64,000 nucleotides of DNA, taken from NCBI GenBank assembly GCA_963691655.1, contig OY829328.1, positions 84,076,400 to 84,140,399 on the forward strand, read 5' to 3'. This document shows positions 23,956 to 34,619 of this stretch, piece by piece. The notes beneath the pieces are model-generated. The model made no database searches and had not been told where the DNA came from. It saw nothing but the letters and a program-made list of their open reading frames with translations. Position 1 is the first letter of the stretch; the number at the start of each line of letters is the position of its first letter. A program made the position numbers and the translations under genes. This DNA comes from Toxonevra muliebris. Its lineage: Eukaryota; Arthropoda; Insecta; Diptera; Pallopteridae.

Positions 23956-24115
23956 TATAAAATGCATTTTATTATATGAACATTTTCAATAATTATAAGA
24001 GCAAACCAATAAAATTTTACATACTACTGTATGAATACTTTGGTCATGTTAATTTTTGGTATTGTTTTGAATTTACCGTTATGTTTTTACTTTTTTTTTT
24101 TGGTTTTTTATATTC

Positions 24116-24121
24116 TTTAAT
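24116..24121 (-). terminator. Poly(A) signal variant for the protease gene
   Basis: ATTAAA on the minus strand, about 78 bp beyond the stop codon. Between them is a short direct repeat of GAAGGACAGT-like words. Assigned by position only. Confidence 0.4.
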
Positions 24122-24198
24122 TTTACAGAAATTGAGAATCCGGTGCGGTTTACCGGTTTATGTAGACTTTTGTCCTTTACCTTTACTGTCCTTCACCT

Positions 24199-25026
24199 TC
24201 ACTGTCCTTCACAATCCCCCAAGTATGGTGTCCTTTCTTCAATATCGGTCTTGCAGTACTTACAGTACTTGCCAACTACAAACTCTTTCACTTCTTTGTA
24301 GCTCAATTTTGTGTTAGCTCCAATGCCAGTACATTTATCTTGACCTTGTTCTGAAAATGCACCTGAAACAATGCCTACTTGCTGACGGTCTCGAATAGCA
24401 GGTCCACCAGAATCACCCGAACACGAACCACTTCCTTCCACTTGAATTACACAAAATCTGCTTGGATATATAGTGCATAATTCGTAGTTTATTACTTCGA
24501 GATCAGATGACTTTTTTAGAAATTCGGATGAGCCCGAGTTGGGTTGAGTTTTACCCCAACCAACTGTTTGGACATAATCGCCTGCTTCGACGATTACGCT
24601 GCTCAAAGTTACATATTTGTTCACATTTATACTTCCTTCCAATTGAAAGATGGCTACATCCATAAACCAAGTAAAACGATCTAAATTTTCGGGTATATGG
24701 AATTTTATCACTTTCGTCATTAAATCATCCTCAGAAAACCGTGTTACATTGTAACGAACTCTCCAAAGCGTTAAGTCTGTTGCGTTTTTAGTACAATGCG
24801 CTGCTGTAAGTACACACTTGGGTGAAATTAAAGTTCCTCCACACCAGTGTTTATTGTTATACCATAGACTAACTAAGTAAGGATAATTTTCAATCGAAGC
24901 TTCTTCTCCTCCATATATTTTCAATGTTTTCAACGGTGTCTCCTTTGAACAATCCGAGTCCCTCAAATGAACTGCAAGTACAAGCAGGACAAGTTGAATT
25001 AAGTTTCGAATTTTGAATGCCATCAT
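24199..25026 (-). CDS. Secreted S1A (chymotrypsin-fold) serine protease zymogen
   Basis: A 275-residue single-exon zymogen. Residues 1-22 form a signal peptide (core LIQLVLLVLAV) and 23-36 a short propeptide. Activation would be after Lys36, releasing IYGGEEA. The catalytic triad is intact: His77 in LTAAHC, Asp123 in MDVAIF and Ser206 in CSGDSGGP. The three canonical disulphide pairs are present (C62-C78, C184-C192, C202 and the later KC), with two N-glycosylation sequons (N81, N93). The S1-pocket position that is Asp in trypsins is Gly200, so cleavage after Lys/Arg is unlikely; elastase- or chymotrypsin-like specificity is possible. Unusual features are an extra Cys71 where Trp/Phe is common, a Cys in the propeptide and a cysteine-bearing tail (KYCKYCKTDIEERTPYLGDC). 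The frame is open up to 25122, but a TATA box lies in that stretch, so the start is placed at the Met-Met (25026 or 25023). Digestive or immune function cannot be decided. It lies inside an inverted-repeat unit. Confidence 0.9.
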   Translation of the reverse strand: MMAFKIRNLIQLVLLVLAVHLRDSDCSKETPLKTLKIYGGEEASIENYPYLVSLWYNNKHWCGGTLISPKCVLTAAHCTKNATDLTLWRVRYNVTRFSEDDLMTKVIKFHIPENLDRFTWFMDVAIFQLEGSINVNKYVTLSSVIVEAGDYVQTVGWGKTQPNSGSSEFLKKSSDLEVINYELCTIYPSRFCVIQVEGSGSCSGDSGGPAIRDRQQVGIVSGAFSEQGQDKCTGIGANTKLSYKEVKEFVVGKYCKYCKTDIEERTPYLGDCEGQ

Positions 25027-25040
25027 TGCTAGTGACACAG

Positions 25041-25078
25041 TAACTTTGAATAACTCTAGACTATTCCTCACTTTTATA
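25041..25078 (-). promoter_or_regulatory. Core promoter of the protease gene (TATA and initiator)
   Basis: On the minus strand TATAAAAG lies at 25078-25071, and a TCA initiator-like trinucleotide has its A at 25047, 31 bp from the first T. The predicted 5'UTR is only ~21 nt to the Met-Met start. The TATA box is just 35 bp from the inner end of the right repeat arm (25113), so any further upstream control sequence lies within the arm. Confidence 0.6.
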
Positions 25079-25112
25079 TGAATCCGAATTGCAAACAGAA
25101 GGGACATTTTTA

Positions 25113-25580
25113 AATATTTCATTAATTTGTTTTTAGCTAATATGTAAACGTGTATCTAATTTAGAAAAAATGTTAAGTTTTATTACATTTTCTGTTGAGT
25201 GATTTACATGCACATGTCTCAAGTTCCAAGCAAAAAAAAAAAAACTTGAGTTATTTTATGACCAAAATATTTCAGTGCTAGCGATAAGCTGTAGTGCGCT
25301 GGCGTTTTGAAAGAACCCCTAAAAATCGTAGGATTATGTTTTTTTTCTTATTTTTTGGCACAATGAGCCCATGGAGGCCTTACACTGAGGTATTCACATC
25401 CATTGGTGTTGTGTTATGAAAGTCGAATGAGGCAGTGGCCGTATATGAAGATTTTCCATTTTCTATTTATGATTTTAGACCGTGCTGAGCACTGAATCTG
25501 GGCACTTTGCCCATCAGCCCAGTACACTAAACCATAACCTAGCCTAACCTAAGCTAAGCTAACCTAACCTAACCTAACCT
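25113..25580 (-). repeat. Right arm of long inverted repeat around the protease gene
   Basis: Reverse complement of the left arm (21812-22915 minus the retroelement insertion). It preserves the uninterrupted insertion site and ends outward in CCTAA repeats at 25536-25580. Similarity stops at 25113, immediately upstream of the protease core promoter. Confidence 0.9.
25536..25580. repeat. (CCTAA)n array at arm end and retrotransposon 3' end
   Basis: A run of CCTAA with two AAGCT variants. It forms the outer end of the right arm and also abuts the 15-nt T run (25580-25594), the poly(A) tail of the minus-strand R1-clade element. Confidence 0.9.
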
Positions 25581-27390
25581 TTTTTTTTTTTTTTGTACGT
25601 TGGCAGGTGGAAATCTTCATAGATACCGCAGAACTCCAGTTCTACGGTTATGTTGGATTCCTACCGACTAAAACCACCTACTTCCTCTCCTACCACTCTC
25701 CCCGCGGGACTACCAGTTGGTATTACGTCGCAGGGCTGGTTCAGCTTTATGCTGTTACTCGTTCGTTGATTCTGTTGTTCGGATCTATTTGTGTTGTGTC
25801 AATAATTGTTTATTGTTCATCACCCATCCTCGTTGTCTTTTGTATTTGCGATATTTCGTTGCGCACGCTCGGCTTTACGTTCAGATTCAGCATTCCTTAA
25901 TAATGTCACAATGCTCTTCGCCATCTTGCATACTGTATTCCACTTCTCTATCGTTTGGCACATCTGTGCTGTCAAGTTGGCTACCGAGGGGGGATCCCCA
26001 AAAGCTCTCGCTAGTTCCTCCCTGATGCTGTTGAAGCGTGGGCAGTGGAAAATGATGTGTGTTGAGTCCTCGGGTTCACTCGGGCAGTTCGGGCAGAACG
26101 GGTCTTCTTCAAGTTTAAATCTGTGCAGATATTGTTTAAAGCACCCATGCCCGCTGAGCATTTGGGTGACGAAATAATCGACTTCTCCATGTTTGCGCTC
26201 CATCCACGCTGCTATATTAGGGATTAGGTTAAAGGTGCAGCGACCCTTTTTGGACTGCTCCCAGTTTCGCTGCCATTCCATAATGGTACGCTTCCTCTCT
26301 TCTGTTTTCCTGACGTTCGTTGGCCTTTCTCCAGTTATACAATAAAGGCGCTTCATTTCTATTGCTAGTAGGTCAATGGGCAATTTTCTTGCTATGATGC
26401 AAATGGCGTCGTCCGACACCGTACGATAGGCGCTGGCAATCCTCAGTACACTGAGCCTATAAATCGAGCGAATGCCCTTCAGATGTGTTCTTCTTTGCGT
26501 TCGCCCAGATGGGTGCTGCATACAGTATAACGGAGCTGGTCACCATTGAAAGCAGCTGACGCCTGCCCTCCCGTGGGCCTCCGATATTCCACATAATGCG
26601 CGTTAGCGCGCCGTTTATTCTAGCCGCTTTACCACTGACGGCTGCTAAGTGCTCCTTAAATGTCATCCTTGTGTCGATGAGTACCCCTAAGTACTTTAGG
26701 TGTGGCTGTGAGGTGATGCAATGATCCCCAACTGTGATTACCAGCTCTTCGCGCTGTTTTCTTGTGCTCAATAGCACTACCTCCGTTTTTTTGGCTGCCA
26801 ACTCCAGTCTTGAGCTATTTAACCATCTTCTCACCCTTGCAATTGCATCGTTGCATCTAGCCTGTAGTAAGTCCAGATGTTTGGCGACTACTACCATAGC
26901 TATGTCGTCGGCATATCCGACGAGTGTGGCATCTTCGGGAAGATCAACTTTGAAAATTCCGTCGTACATTGCGTTCCACAATGTGGGACCGAGAACGGAG
27001 CCCTGTGGTACACCTCCTGTGACCTCGTACTGCTTCACGCCGTCGTCCGTGTCATAAAGAAGCACTCTATGTTTGAAGTAATCTGTGATAATTCTCAGCA
27101 GGTACTCCGGCACGTTGAAACGTTGCAGCGCACTCATAATCTGGGGCCAGCTCGCAGAGTTGAAGGCATTTTTTATGTCCAGCGTCACAACTGCGCAATA
27201 CTTCTTTTTGCCACTTTTCCAGCTTTTTCCACTAGTGGCTTCGCGAGCAATGTTCATAACTGTGTGTATAGCGTCAACTGTGGAGCGCGCTTTCCTGAAG
27301 CCGAACTGGAACTCGGCAAGCCCACCCGGTTTCTCAAGGAATTCCTGGAGCCTGACGCATATGATACGTTCAAGAATTTTGCCAAGCGTG
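25580..27390 (-). mobile_element. R1-clade non-LTR retrotransposon, 5'-truncated, in TTAGG repeats
   Basis: About 1.8 kb: a 15-nt poly(A), a ~225-bp 3'UTR and ORF2 from the reverse transcriptase fingers to the C-terminus. On its sense strand it is preceded by (TTAGG)n and followed by poly(A)-(GGTTA)n, so both borders are telomere-type repeats. The known telomere-specific TRAS and SART elements of moths belong to the same clade; whether this element is targeted in the same way is inference. Confidence 0.9.
25820..27390 (-). pseudogene. R1-clade reverse transcriptase (ORF2), one frameshift
   Basis: The frame is open from the truncation point (KILERIICVRLQEFLEK, GFRKARSTVDAIHTV) through the RT core. 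It has VVTLDIKNAFNSASW (first catalytic Asp), the GGVPQGSVLGP motif, GYADDIAMV (YADD catalytic pair) and HLKYLGVLID. A single-base shift near 26500 moves the reading to the second frame (26521-25820). That frame carries the thumb/C-terminal region SVLRIASAYRTVSDDAI and a C-x2-C-x8-H-x4-C motif in CPNCPSEPEDSTHIIFHC. The upstream ORF1 and the APE endonuclease are absent. The catalytic residues are intact, so decay is recent, but truncation and frameshift make it inactive. Three frames on the opposite strand in 26734-27407 are shadows. Confidence 0.9.
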
Positions 27391-27444
27391 AACCTAACCT
27401 AACCTAACCTAACCTAACCTTGCCTAATCTAACCTAACCTCACC
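27391..27444. repeat. (CCTAA)n array at the 5' border of the R1-clade element
   Basis: Six near-perfect units, then degenerate ones (TGCCTAATCT, CACCTA). It directly follows the truncation point of the retrotransposon. Confidence 0.9.
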
Positions 27445-28192
27445 TACTACTAGTAAAGAATAAATTAGTAAAAAGAAAATCTTATTCTAACTCTACGTTC
27501 CACAATCAGTCGTGTTAGCTTTATTCCACAAAAAGTTTGCTTTGTACAAAAAATAGAGCAGCCAAAGTTGAGGGTGTCATTCTTTGATATTTGAGAAGTT
27601 AAAACGAAAAACGAACGATACACATTTGAAAAACGGATAGTAGTAGAAAGCATTGCAATTCACTATGAAAATAGTTCACAGAATCTTGACAGACACCATC
27701 CTCTGTCATAGGTTTCTGCCAAGTAAGATATCGATCCAGATTAAAAGAGAGAGATGGTATGATCGATCGTTGCCCTGAACTTTGGGGTTTTTTATTCATG
27801 ATGAAAATATGAAAACACCTCCGACACTTTCTTCATACTCGGCAGACGCGTATTATCACTGAAATCTTCCATATGGTATTCAAGCATTCAATGGGCACAC
27901 TGATTTAAGCAATCCTAATTTCGGAATGGAATATCCATTCGATTTAGATGTTTCGGCAAGTACACATCGAAACCTTTCCAACAAGCATAATACTTGATGT
28001 TTTAAACTGCCCTCCTGGCCAAGGTAGCTCCTTCAAAAAATCAATCGCACTAAAAAAATTTTGTTGACCCTTTAGAATATGACTCTAGTGAGGAAAGTTC
28101 TTCAGTTTATGGCCCACTTTCACGCCCACTTTTTTTTATTCATGCAGTAACAACTTTCAAAAAATTTTGTTATACAGTCTTTTTGTGATGCA
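27445..28192. other. Spacer without recognised content
   Basis: AT-rich. A 66-codon minus-strand open frame (27599-27799) has non-repetitive composition but no domain I recognise, and is not called as a gene. Confidence 0.4.
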
Positions 28193-28905
28193 TAGGGGAG
28201 TGTCGTCAGGGTTGGAGCATATTTTGACTTTTGCTCATAACAACTGTTGAATGCCGAATTTTTATTCAATTCAAGTTGCATTAAAATATAATTGGATTAA
28301 TAGTTCAGCAGTTACGGACATTTGTAAAAAAAGACAATTGTAGTCAAGGTCGGAGTACTGTAGAAAACCAATAAAAAATAAAGGAATATGGCTGGAAATA
28401 ACATGAAAATCAAAGAAAAAGGGAAAATTACACTTGAAAACTGGGAAAAGAGAGCCCTGAAATCCAAATAAAAATCCCTCTCTGTGAATTTTAACGAAAA
28501 TTTGATTTTTTATACACACACGACACGATTCAATGATACGAAAACACTCACGAATGAAAAAATGTATTTCCAGAGTCAAAACGCCTCATTAGAACCACAT
28601 TTTTGGTGTTCCGACCCTGATTACAATTACTGCTCCGATTCTGACAACACCCGTCATTTAGCGGCACATCATTTACAGCATATTCGCGTGATGCAAACAC
28701 CATGAAATGCTACATATTTCCAATTCTTAAACCATATTAAACAATGTAAGTTAACTTACTTTGATGTTTGTATGTTATTTTTTAAATTAATCTACTTTTT
28801 CTTACACTTCTCGCTCTGAACTCGTAATGACATGAAAAGTTTGCTATCGTCATGACAAACAAGACAGTATATTAACTTAGCGAGCGCCAGTGAGATATAC
28901 ATAAT

Positions 28906-29655
28906 TAGTGTTGATTCGATACCCACATAGTATCGATACTTTTACTCATTACTTGTATCGAATTAAAGTATCGATGCTACCGATAATATCGGAAAAAAGT
29001 ATCGAATATGTACTTGTATCGAATACACGTTTAAAGAGACAAATTATGCTTCTTTTTATGTGGCTGTCGTGGAATACATTCAGGCCAGAACGGCCCATTG
29101 TGATACCACATGGTTGAACCAATAGTTAACACTACTCAACAAAGTTTTTCGCCAATAAATCATGGTTTTGAGATATTTCCACTGGAAACACGTGAATCAT
29201 ATAGAAATGATGTTAATTTTATTTAGCAAATCTCTAGAAAATTTATAATAGAAGGAAAACTAATCAACAGATTAAAGCTTGTTAAAAATATTTTATTTTA
29301 ATGAAAAGGTTTCAATAAACATTATGTTCTACATGCATGGACGGAAATATCTTCTAAAATTTCAATACTGTACTGCAATATTGTCATACATTGAAAGATT
29401 GCAATATGGACTGAAATATTTTGAATAATTCTGCAGTAGCATTTTGATATTATTGATTGCTGTAAAATATTTTAAATACTGTATAGCAATATTTCAGTTT
29501 TTTAAATAAATATTTTCCAAAGTATCGAGTATCCGATACTGATCCTTTTTTTCGATACCTAGTAAAATACTTATGTTATATAATAGCATCGAGTAAAAAA
29601 AGTAATTGAATCGAATGAAAAGTATCGAGTTTTTACTTGTATCGAATCATCACTA
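28906..29655. mobile_element. Nested hAT-like MITE rich in GTATCGA
   Basis: About 750 bp with inverted ends TAGTGTTGATTCGATAC and (reverse strand) TAGTGATGATTCGATAC. The 8 bp outside each end agree at 6 of 8 positions (TACATAAT and GATATAAT), as expected of a decayed 8-bp hAT duplication. Subterminal regions contain many TATCGA words. It contains a SINE fragment at 29060-29117 and no transposase. Confidence 0.65.
29060..29117 (-). repeat. Fragment of the tRNA-derived SINE 3' region
   Basis: GGCCCATTGTGATACCACA and neighbouring bases match the 3' part of the SINE at 57860-58140 in the same orientation. It lies inside the hAT-like MITE. Confidence 0.6.
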
Positions 29656-29721
29656 GATATAATAGAGAAAACGACACTGCCCCGATCCTGCTAGCGCCCC
29701 GGCCATGACGGCACTCCCCTA

Positions 29722-31870
29722 TATTTAATTAATACAATATAATTCCTTCAAAAAAGCTTTGAATTCAGATATTTATTTCAGTTATTTATCAGGCAGGCAG
29801 TGTAAATTTATTCCTTAACTATGAAAATTTACTCTCAAGTCACTTCATGGAGTAGAAATCCCGATTTTATCTCATTTTTTCTTCTGTGCTCATATACTTA
29901 GTACTCAAATTTTTCGAACAACTTAGCAGATCCCCCCATCAAACTCATATGTATAGAAAATATGCCTGAGAAGATAATTCCATAATTTATTCATAATTGT
30001 ATGCTAAATTTATTTTTTAGGTTCGCTTAAATCTCATGCTCTAATTTCGAATACCTTCATATATTTTTATTCTAATTTTTTAATGTTATTTTGTCCTTTC
30101 CCTTTCTTTCATTATTTTTTCGCTGCATTTGCCATAGCTTTAAAGTCACACAAAAATAAGTGGAGAGATTTTGTACGATTTAAAATATTCACACACAAAA
30201 CTTAAGCTTTAGCAGGGAGTTCAACTATAAAACACACACATACATACTTACAAACAAGAACTTTAAAAGGGAGTGAGGGAAGAGGTAGCAAGTGGGCATG
30301 AGCAGGTTAAGGTTTAGTACTGCACCTAGAGTTGATAGTGGTACAAAAAAGAAAAATGCAAAATAAAAACAACAAAACAACAAAACAACTAAATAAATGT
30401 GCTGTGAAAGCGAATGTGCAGAAATGCGGATGAAGCGCTATTTTCTAAAGTTGTTATGTAAATAAGTTAGAAAATAATACACAACAACAATAACAGCAAC
30501 TATAAAAATGTTACAGCAATCTACACTACTTGTTGTTGTTCTGTTTTGTGTTGCATTAGTTTTGTTGGCAACCCAAAATATATATTTTTTTTTTTTTTTA
30601 TTTAAGTATTAACACAAAAAACATGCGCATTTTACTAATAACTACACTACTTTTTTATTTGGGGTTACCATTGTTAAAGTTTTTGTGACTCTGTTCCCTT
30701 TTTTTTTGGGTGTTTTTGTTTTTGTTTTATGCAAATGATTAAAAGTACATTTTTTAAGGCTTTTATACTCTTTTGCAGTTGCCTTGCAAAATTTTATCTC
30801 TCTGTTTTGTAGTTTTTTTTAATGCCAAAGCTGCATTTTTGTGTAGTAACTAGTATAGTACATAGTTGCAGTATAATAAGTAGCGATTAATGTAAAGTGC
30901 TCAGTACTTACAACGAGTATAATGAAATTTTTGTTGTTAGATTTTTTTATGAGAGGTAAAGCGGTAAATCTAATAAAAAAAAGTTTGAAAATTGTTCACA
31001 ACGGTTTTAGAGCAGTGGCGGCCATTCTACACTATTTTCAAAATACATTTGTATTTGAAAAGATTTTGCACTTCTATGCTTGAAATGAAATTTCTCAGTA
31101 ATTTCACTCAAACCCATAAACCAAACACACATGAAGGTAATTGACCAAAAATCTATAATCACACAGTCGATGATACTCTTACGGAAATTATTCACTTACG
31201 GGTTATTCAAGTGCACCCAATGGATGTACCAGAAAAAAAAAAGATTTCCACCAACTCAATTGTATTTGCGGGTAAGTTTATATAGAGCACACATGTGTGC
31301 ATGTATGGATCTATGTGTCTAACTGTGTGTGTGTGTGTGTTGTATTTGTGGTTTGTGTTTGGTGCAATGTAGTAACACCAGATGGCGTCTCCCTAGTTTC
31401 GCTTCTATAGAGAATAACACAAATGCTGCTGCTGTGCTCACGTTGAATTCATGTGTGCATACAATCGAAATGGATTAAAAAGAAAATGACCAATTCCCAT
31501 CGAAGGTATTAAGAAGCAGATGGAGCAGTAATATCTTCTTCTTTTTTCAGGGGAGATAGGGGTGTAGAGAAGTAATAGCAAAACCACATGAAATTGGTTT
31601 GTGTATCATACAGAGTGAAATGTAACATAAGTAGTAAAATATTATATAAAAATGTTAAAATTGATGCAAAAAAGAAAACCACAGGTGAATTGAAATGTTA
31701 CTGAGTACCGCCACCTGCCAACTTTGCATATAAGCACCTAGGACAAATTTTGTGTTAAAGTTTAATTAAAATCGAAATGAAAAGCTTTGAAAAATAATTT
31801 TTAAAAATTAAAACTTTAAAGCTGTGAATATTGAATTCTTATTTGTAAGTGTTTAAGCTTTTTGCCAGCG
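29722..31870. other. Gene-free AT-rich DNA
   Basis: CAA runs near 30364-30390 and 30482-30500, T runs at 30584-30599 and GT repeats at 31325-31340. No gene or transposon end is supported. Confidence 0.55.
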
Positions 31871-31873
31871 ATA

Positions 31874-32345
31874 AAAAAAAGGAAAAGAGAAAGAGGAAAG
31901 AGGCAAGAGGAAAGAGGAAGGAGGAAAGAGGAAAGAGGAAAGAGGAAAGAGGAAAGAGGAAAGAGGAAAGAGGAAAGAGGAAAGAGGAAAGAGGAAAGAG
32001 GAAAGAGGAAAGAGGCAAGAGGAAAGAGGAAAGAGGAAGGAGGAAAGAGGAAAGAGGAAAGAGGAAAGAGGAAAGAGGAAAGAGGAAAGAGGAAAGAGGC
32101 AAGAGGAAAGAGGAAAGAGGAAGGAGGAAAGAGGAAAGAGGAAAGAGGAGTGAGGAAAGAGGAAAGAGGAGTGAGGAAAGAGGAAAAAAGAGTGTGGAAA
32201 AGGGAAAGAGGAAAGAGGAGTGAGGAAAGAGTAAAGAGGAGAGAAGAAAGAGGAAAGGGGAAAGAGCTAAGAGCAAAGAAGAAAGAAGGAAGAGAAAAAA
32301 AGAACGAGGAAAGAGAAAAGAGGAAAGAGAAATGAGGGAAACACG
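31874..32345. repeat. (GAGGAAA)n heptamer satellite
   Basis: About 470 bp of GAGGAAA with variants (GAGGCAA, GAGGAGT), degenerating at the right. The plus strand is almost pure purine. Frames of 124-157 codons on both strands are translations of the repeat (7-residue period) and not genes. Confidence 0.95.
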
Positions 32346-32743
32346 AAAAAGGGAAAATGGAGAAGGTTAAGGAAATTATAAAAATTACAAAAACCTAAAA
32401 TATTTAAAAAATATAAAAAATTGTATGAATTAAAAAAATTTTAAAAATGGCAAAAGTGGTAAGTTGCTTAATGGGAAATGTCAAATCAATAACTTTTGTA
32501 CTGTTTTTTTAGGGTCACTGATTCCGATTCTGTACTAAGAATTTCGCCATCATGATAAATCTCACTATAGAGGCTCAAAATCTTTCCATATAGGATCAAC
32601 ACAGTAATCTACGGTCACTTTCGTGAACAAAAGAATTACATTTGTAAGCTCAGTTAACCAGAAATTCGATTACCAAAAAATATTCTTACCCGTTTTGCGA
32701 ATCGTACATTGCGAATCGAATATTTTGACATTTGATCCGCTGC

Positions 32744-32979
32744 GTGCAAAAGTGGTGTAAGTCAGGTGTTTTTATTTTTTGGGTTTTCACTTTTAGGCAA
32801 TAATTTTGGCCTCATTTAGTTTCCTACAAAACATGTGTGCATCTAGATTGAACATGTGTACTATAAAGCTGCCTTTACATCGAGAAAATAAATTTTATAA
32901 GAGCCATTTTTTTTCACAGCACTTCTACAAAACCAATGTATTTTCAAAAATCTGATTTTGACTTACACCACTTTTGCAC
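32744..32979. mobile_element. MITE-like element with 21-bp perfect terminal inverted repeats
   Basis: GTGCAAAAGTGGTGTAAGTC plus one further base at 32744-32764 is exactly repeated in inverse at 32959-32979, enclosing ~194 bp of AT-rich non-coding sequence. No clear target duplication was found, so the true ends may lie a few bases outward. Confidence 0.65.
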
Positions 32980-33043
32980 ACAATGGCTCATTTATTGGTA
33001 ATCTAGAAAATTTCGGCACGAAACAAAAGAAATTTTAACATTA

Positions 33044-33119
33044 CGTCGGCTGAGAATTGATTTGGCGTATAAGCGTAGGAATACTTATACACATACGCCA
33101 AATCAATTCTCAGGCGACG
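33044..33119. mobile_element. 76-bp palindromic mini-element, copy 1
   Basis: Near-perfect 27-bp arms (CGTCGGCTGAGAATTGATTT at the left; inverse at the right, one mismatch) around a 22-bp centre. It is flanked by the 4-bp direct repeat ATTA (33040-33043 and 33120-33123). The centre is in the opposite orientation to that of copy 3. Confidence 0.9.
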
Positions 33120-33123
33120 ATTA

Positions 33124-34436
33124 TTAGACGTGAAACTCAATTTAGCGGGGATCAATTAATCAGGCATAATTAAATGGGGAAAGTAATAAACGGTAGAAAA
33201 TTAATCGGGAATTACTGTACAAAATTTTGGTTACTTACTTCTGCCATTCCTAAGAAGAAGAGGGCAATATACCCAGACTAACCCTCTTTACTTTTTATGT
33301 GATTATAGCGTGTGAATGATTGCAAAACTGCTGGGAAAACTCTTTTCTATTGAAAAAAAAGTTGAAAATTTGACTACAGGGTTAGAAACAAAGACGCCCA
33401 TTTAAACTTAAAATTTTGTTTATTCACCTTTTGAAATTTTCTGTTATAAGACATACATATATTGATTTATGTATTCACGCATTGAAGCCAAACAAAAAAA
33501 ATTAATAATAATATAAAAATATTAAAAAAAATTATGCTGTTGTTCATTCCTCTCTTTCAAAACAACAAAAATAGTGAAAAATATGGACAACTTTATTGAC
33601 AGATTGCTATCGAAAATTGTATCCTCATGCTGCTGCGTGCTTTTGCTGTTAATGCTGCCATCACTGTTGTGTTGTGCATAGTTTCAATTGTTCTCGCACA
33701 CACAAAACTCACAATTCTCATTGCAACTACTACGCATACAACCAGACACACACACACACAGCCACTTACATGCATATATGGCATAGATATGTATACGAAC
33801 GAAATAACGTCGAGTTGAGTCCATTGTCATGTGATAAGCTGCAGCGAGAAATTCATAGCAGCAGCAGCAGCAGCAGCAATAGCAGCATACACGTTGCACA
33901 TCTCAACTATCGTTTTAACAAATTTATTATCGATATCACATGCACATCCCACGCACACACACACATACATTCAAACATCAAAAACAACATCAACAGAAAA
34001 CAAAAAAGAAAAACTTCGAAATCTCTGCCAGCGACAGCTAGCAACAACAACAGCAACAACAATAGCCATGCAAGCTATTGTTGTTGCTTGCAATGAAACA
34101 GCGGAAGCAACGCATTAGTATTCTCATCAAAATTGCATGAATATGCGTCAAAAGTGCACAAAAGCACATGCATACATGCACACACATTCAAAAATATACG
34201 CCCAGTTGAACTTTGGATGATCGTTGGAGTAATCATTGAGCGCTCCAAAGCGAGCAATCGATTACTCTCTATTGCTCCAGATTTCTTGCATTTTGTACTC
34301 CTTTTTAACATTGTATGTCCTAGGGCATGGAGTACTCGTTTTAGCCCCCAAAAGGAGCAATAAAGGAGGACACGATTACGAGCATGAGATCACTTGCATC
34401 TCATAGAAAAACAAAATTCCGAAATAGTTCCTTACA
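33124..34436. other. Gene-free DNA with CAG and CA repeats
   Basis: CAG run at 33860-33878, CA runs near 33745-33762 and 33953-33966, and CAA/CAG near 34040-34065. Open frames of 63-140 codons overlap these repeats on both strands and are not credible. Confidence 0.55.
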
Positions 34437-34508
34437 AAATTTATGACTCCATAGACTAGTTGTCTAAAATGCCAGTAAGCACTTGTGTGTGCCAAGGTTC
34501 AAACCCCA
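34437..34508 (+). repeat. tRNA-like sequence (SINE head or tRNA pseudogene)
   Basis: A B-box-like GGTTCAAACCCC lies at 34497-34508 after a segment with tRNA-like spacing. It does not form complete acceptor and D stems by eye, so it is not called as a functional tRNA. Confidence 0.35.
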
Positions 34509-34619
34509 CAACATTTATTATCTATTTTTTTTTTATTGGAGTATGAATGTATAAACTCGTAATTGTGACTAACTTCATATCTATCATACGCGCCATTTTT
34601 TTACATTAACAGCTATTCT

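Larger units (their letters stand above)
28195..29719. mobile_element. Non-autonomous Tc1/mariner-type element with TA duplication, nested
   Basis: Terminal inverted repeats GGGGAGTGTCGTCAGGG (left) and GGGGAGTGCCGTCATGG (right, reverse strand), each flanked by TA (28193-28194 and 29720-29721). It carries no transposase. Its left 300 bp and the block 28800-28895 match the truncated copy at 23495-23955. It was later interrupted by the element at 28906-29655. The TA target suggests Tc1/mariner, but the TIR family is not one I recognise. Confidence 0.8.

Noticed and set aside
25027..25122. N-terminal extension of the protease frame (32 extra codons)
   Set aside because: The stretch contains the TATA box and has no signal-peptide character, whereas the Met-Met at 25026/25023 starts a good signal peptide.
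26734..27407. Plus-strand frames of 105-176 codons
   Set aside because: Antisense shadows of the reverse transcriptase pseudogene.
27599..27799. 66-codon minus-strand frame with non-repetitive composition
   Set aside because: No recognisable domain or start context; could be a fragment of an unknown element but cannot be supported.
31839..32335. Open frames of 124-157 codons with KEERGKR-like repeats
   Set aside because: Direct translations of the (GAGGAAA)n satellite in several frames and both strands; no start context, domain or codon signal.
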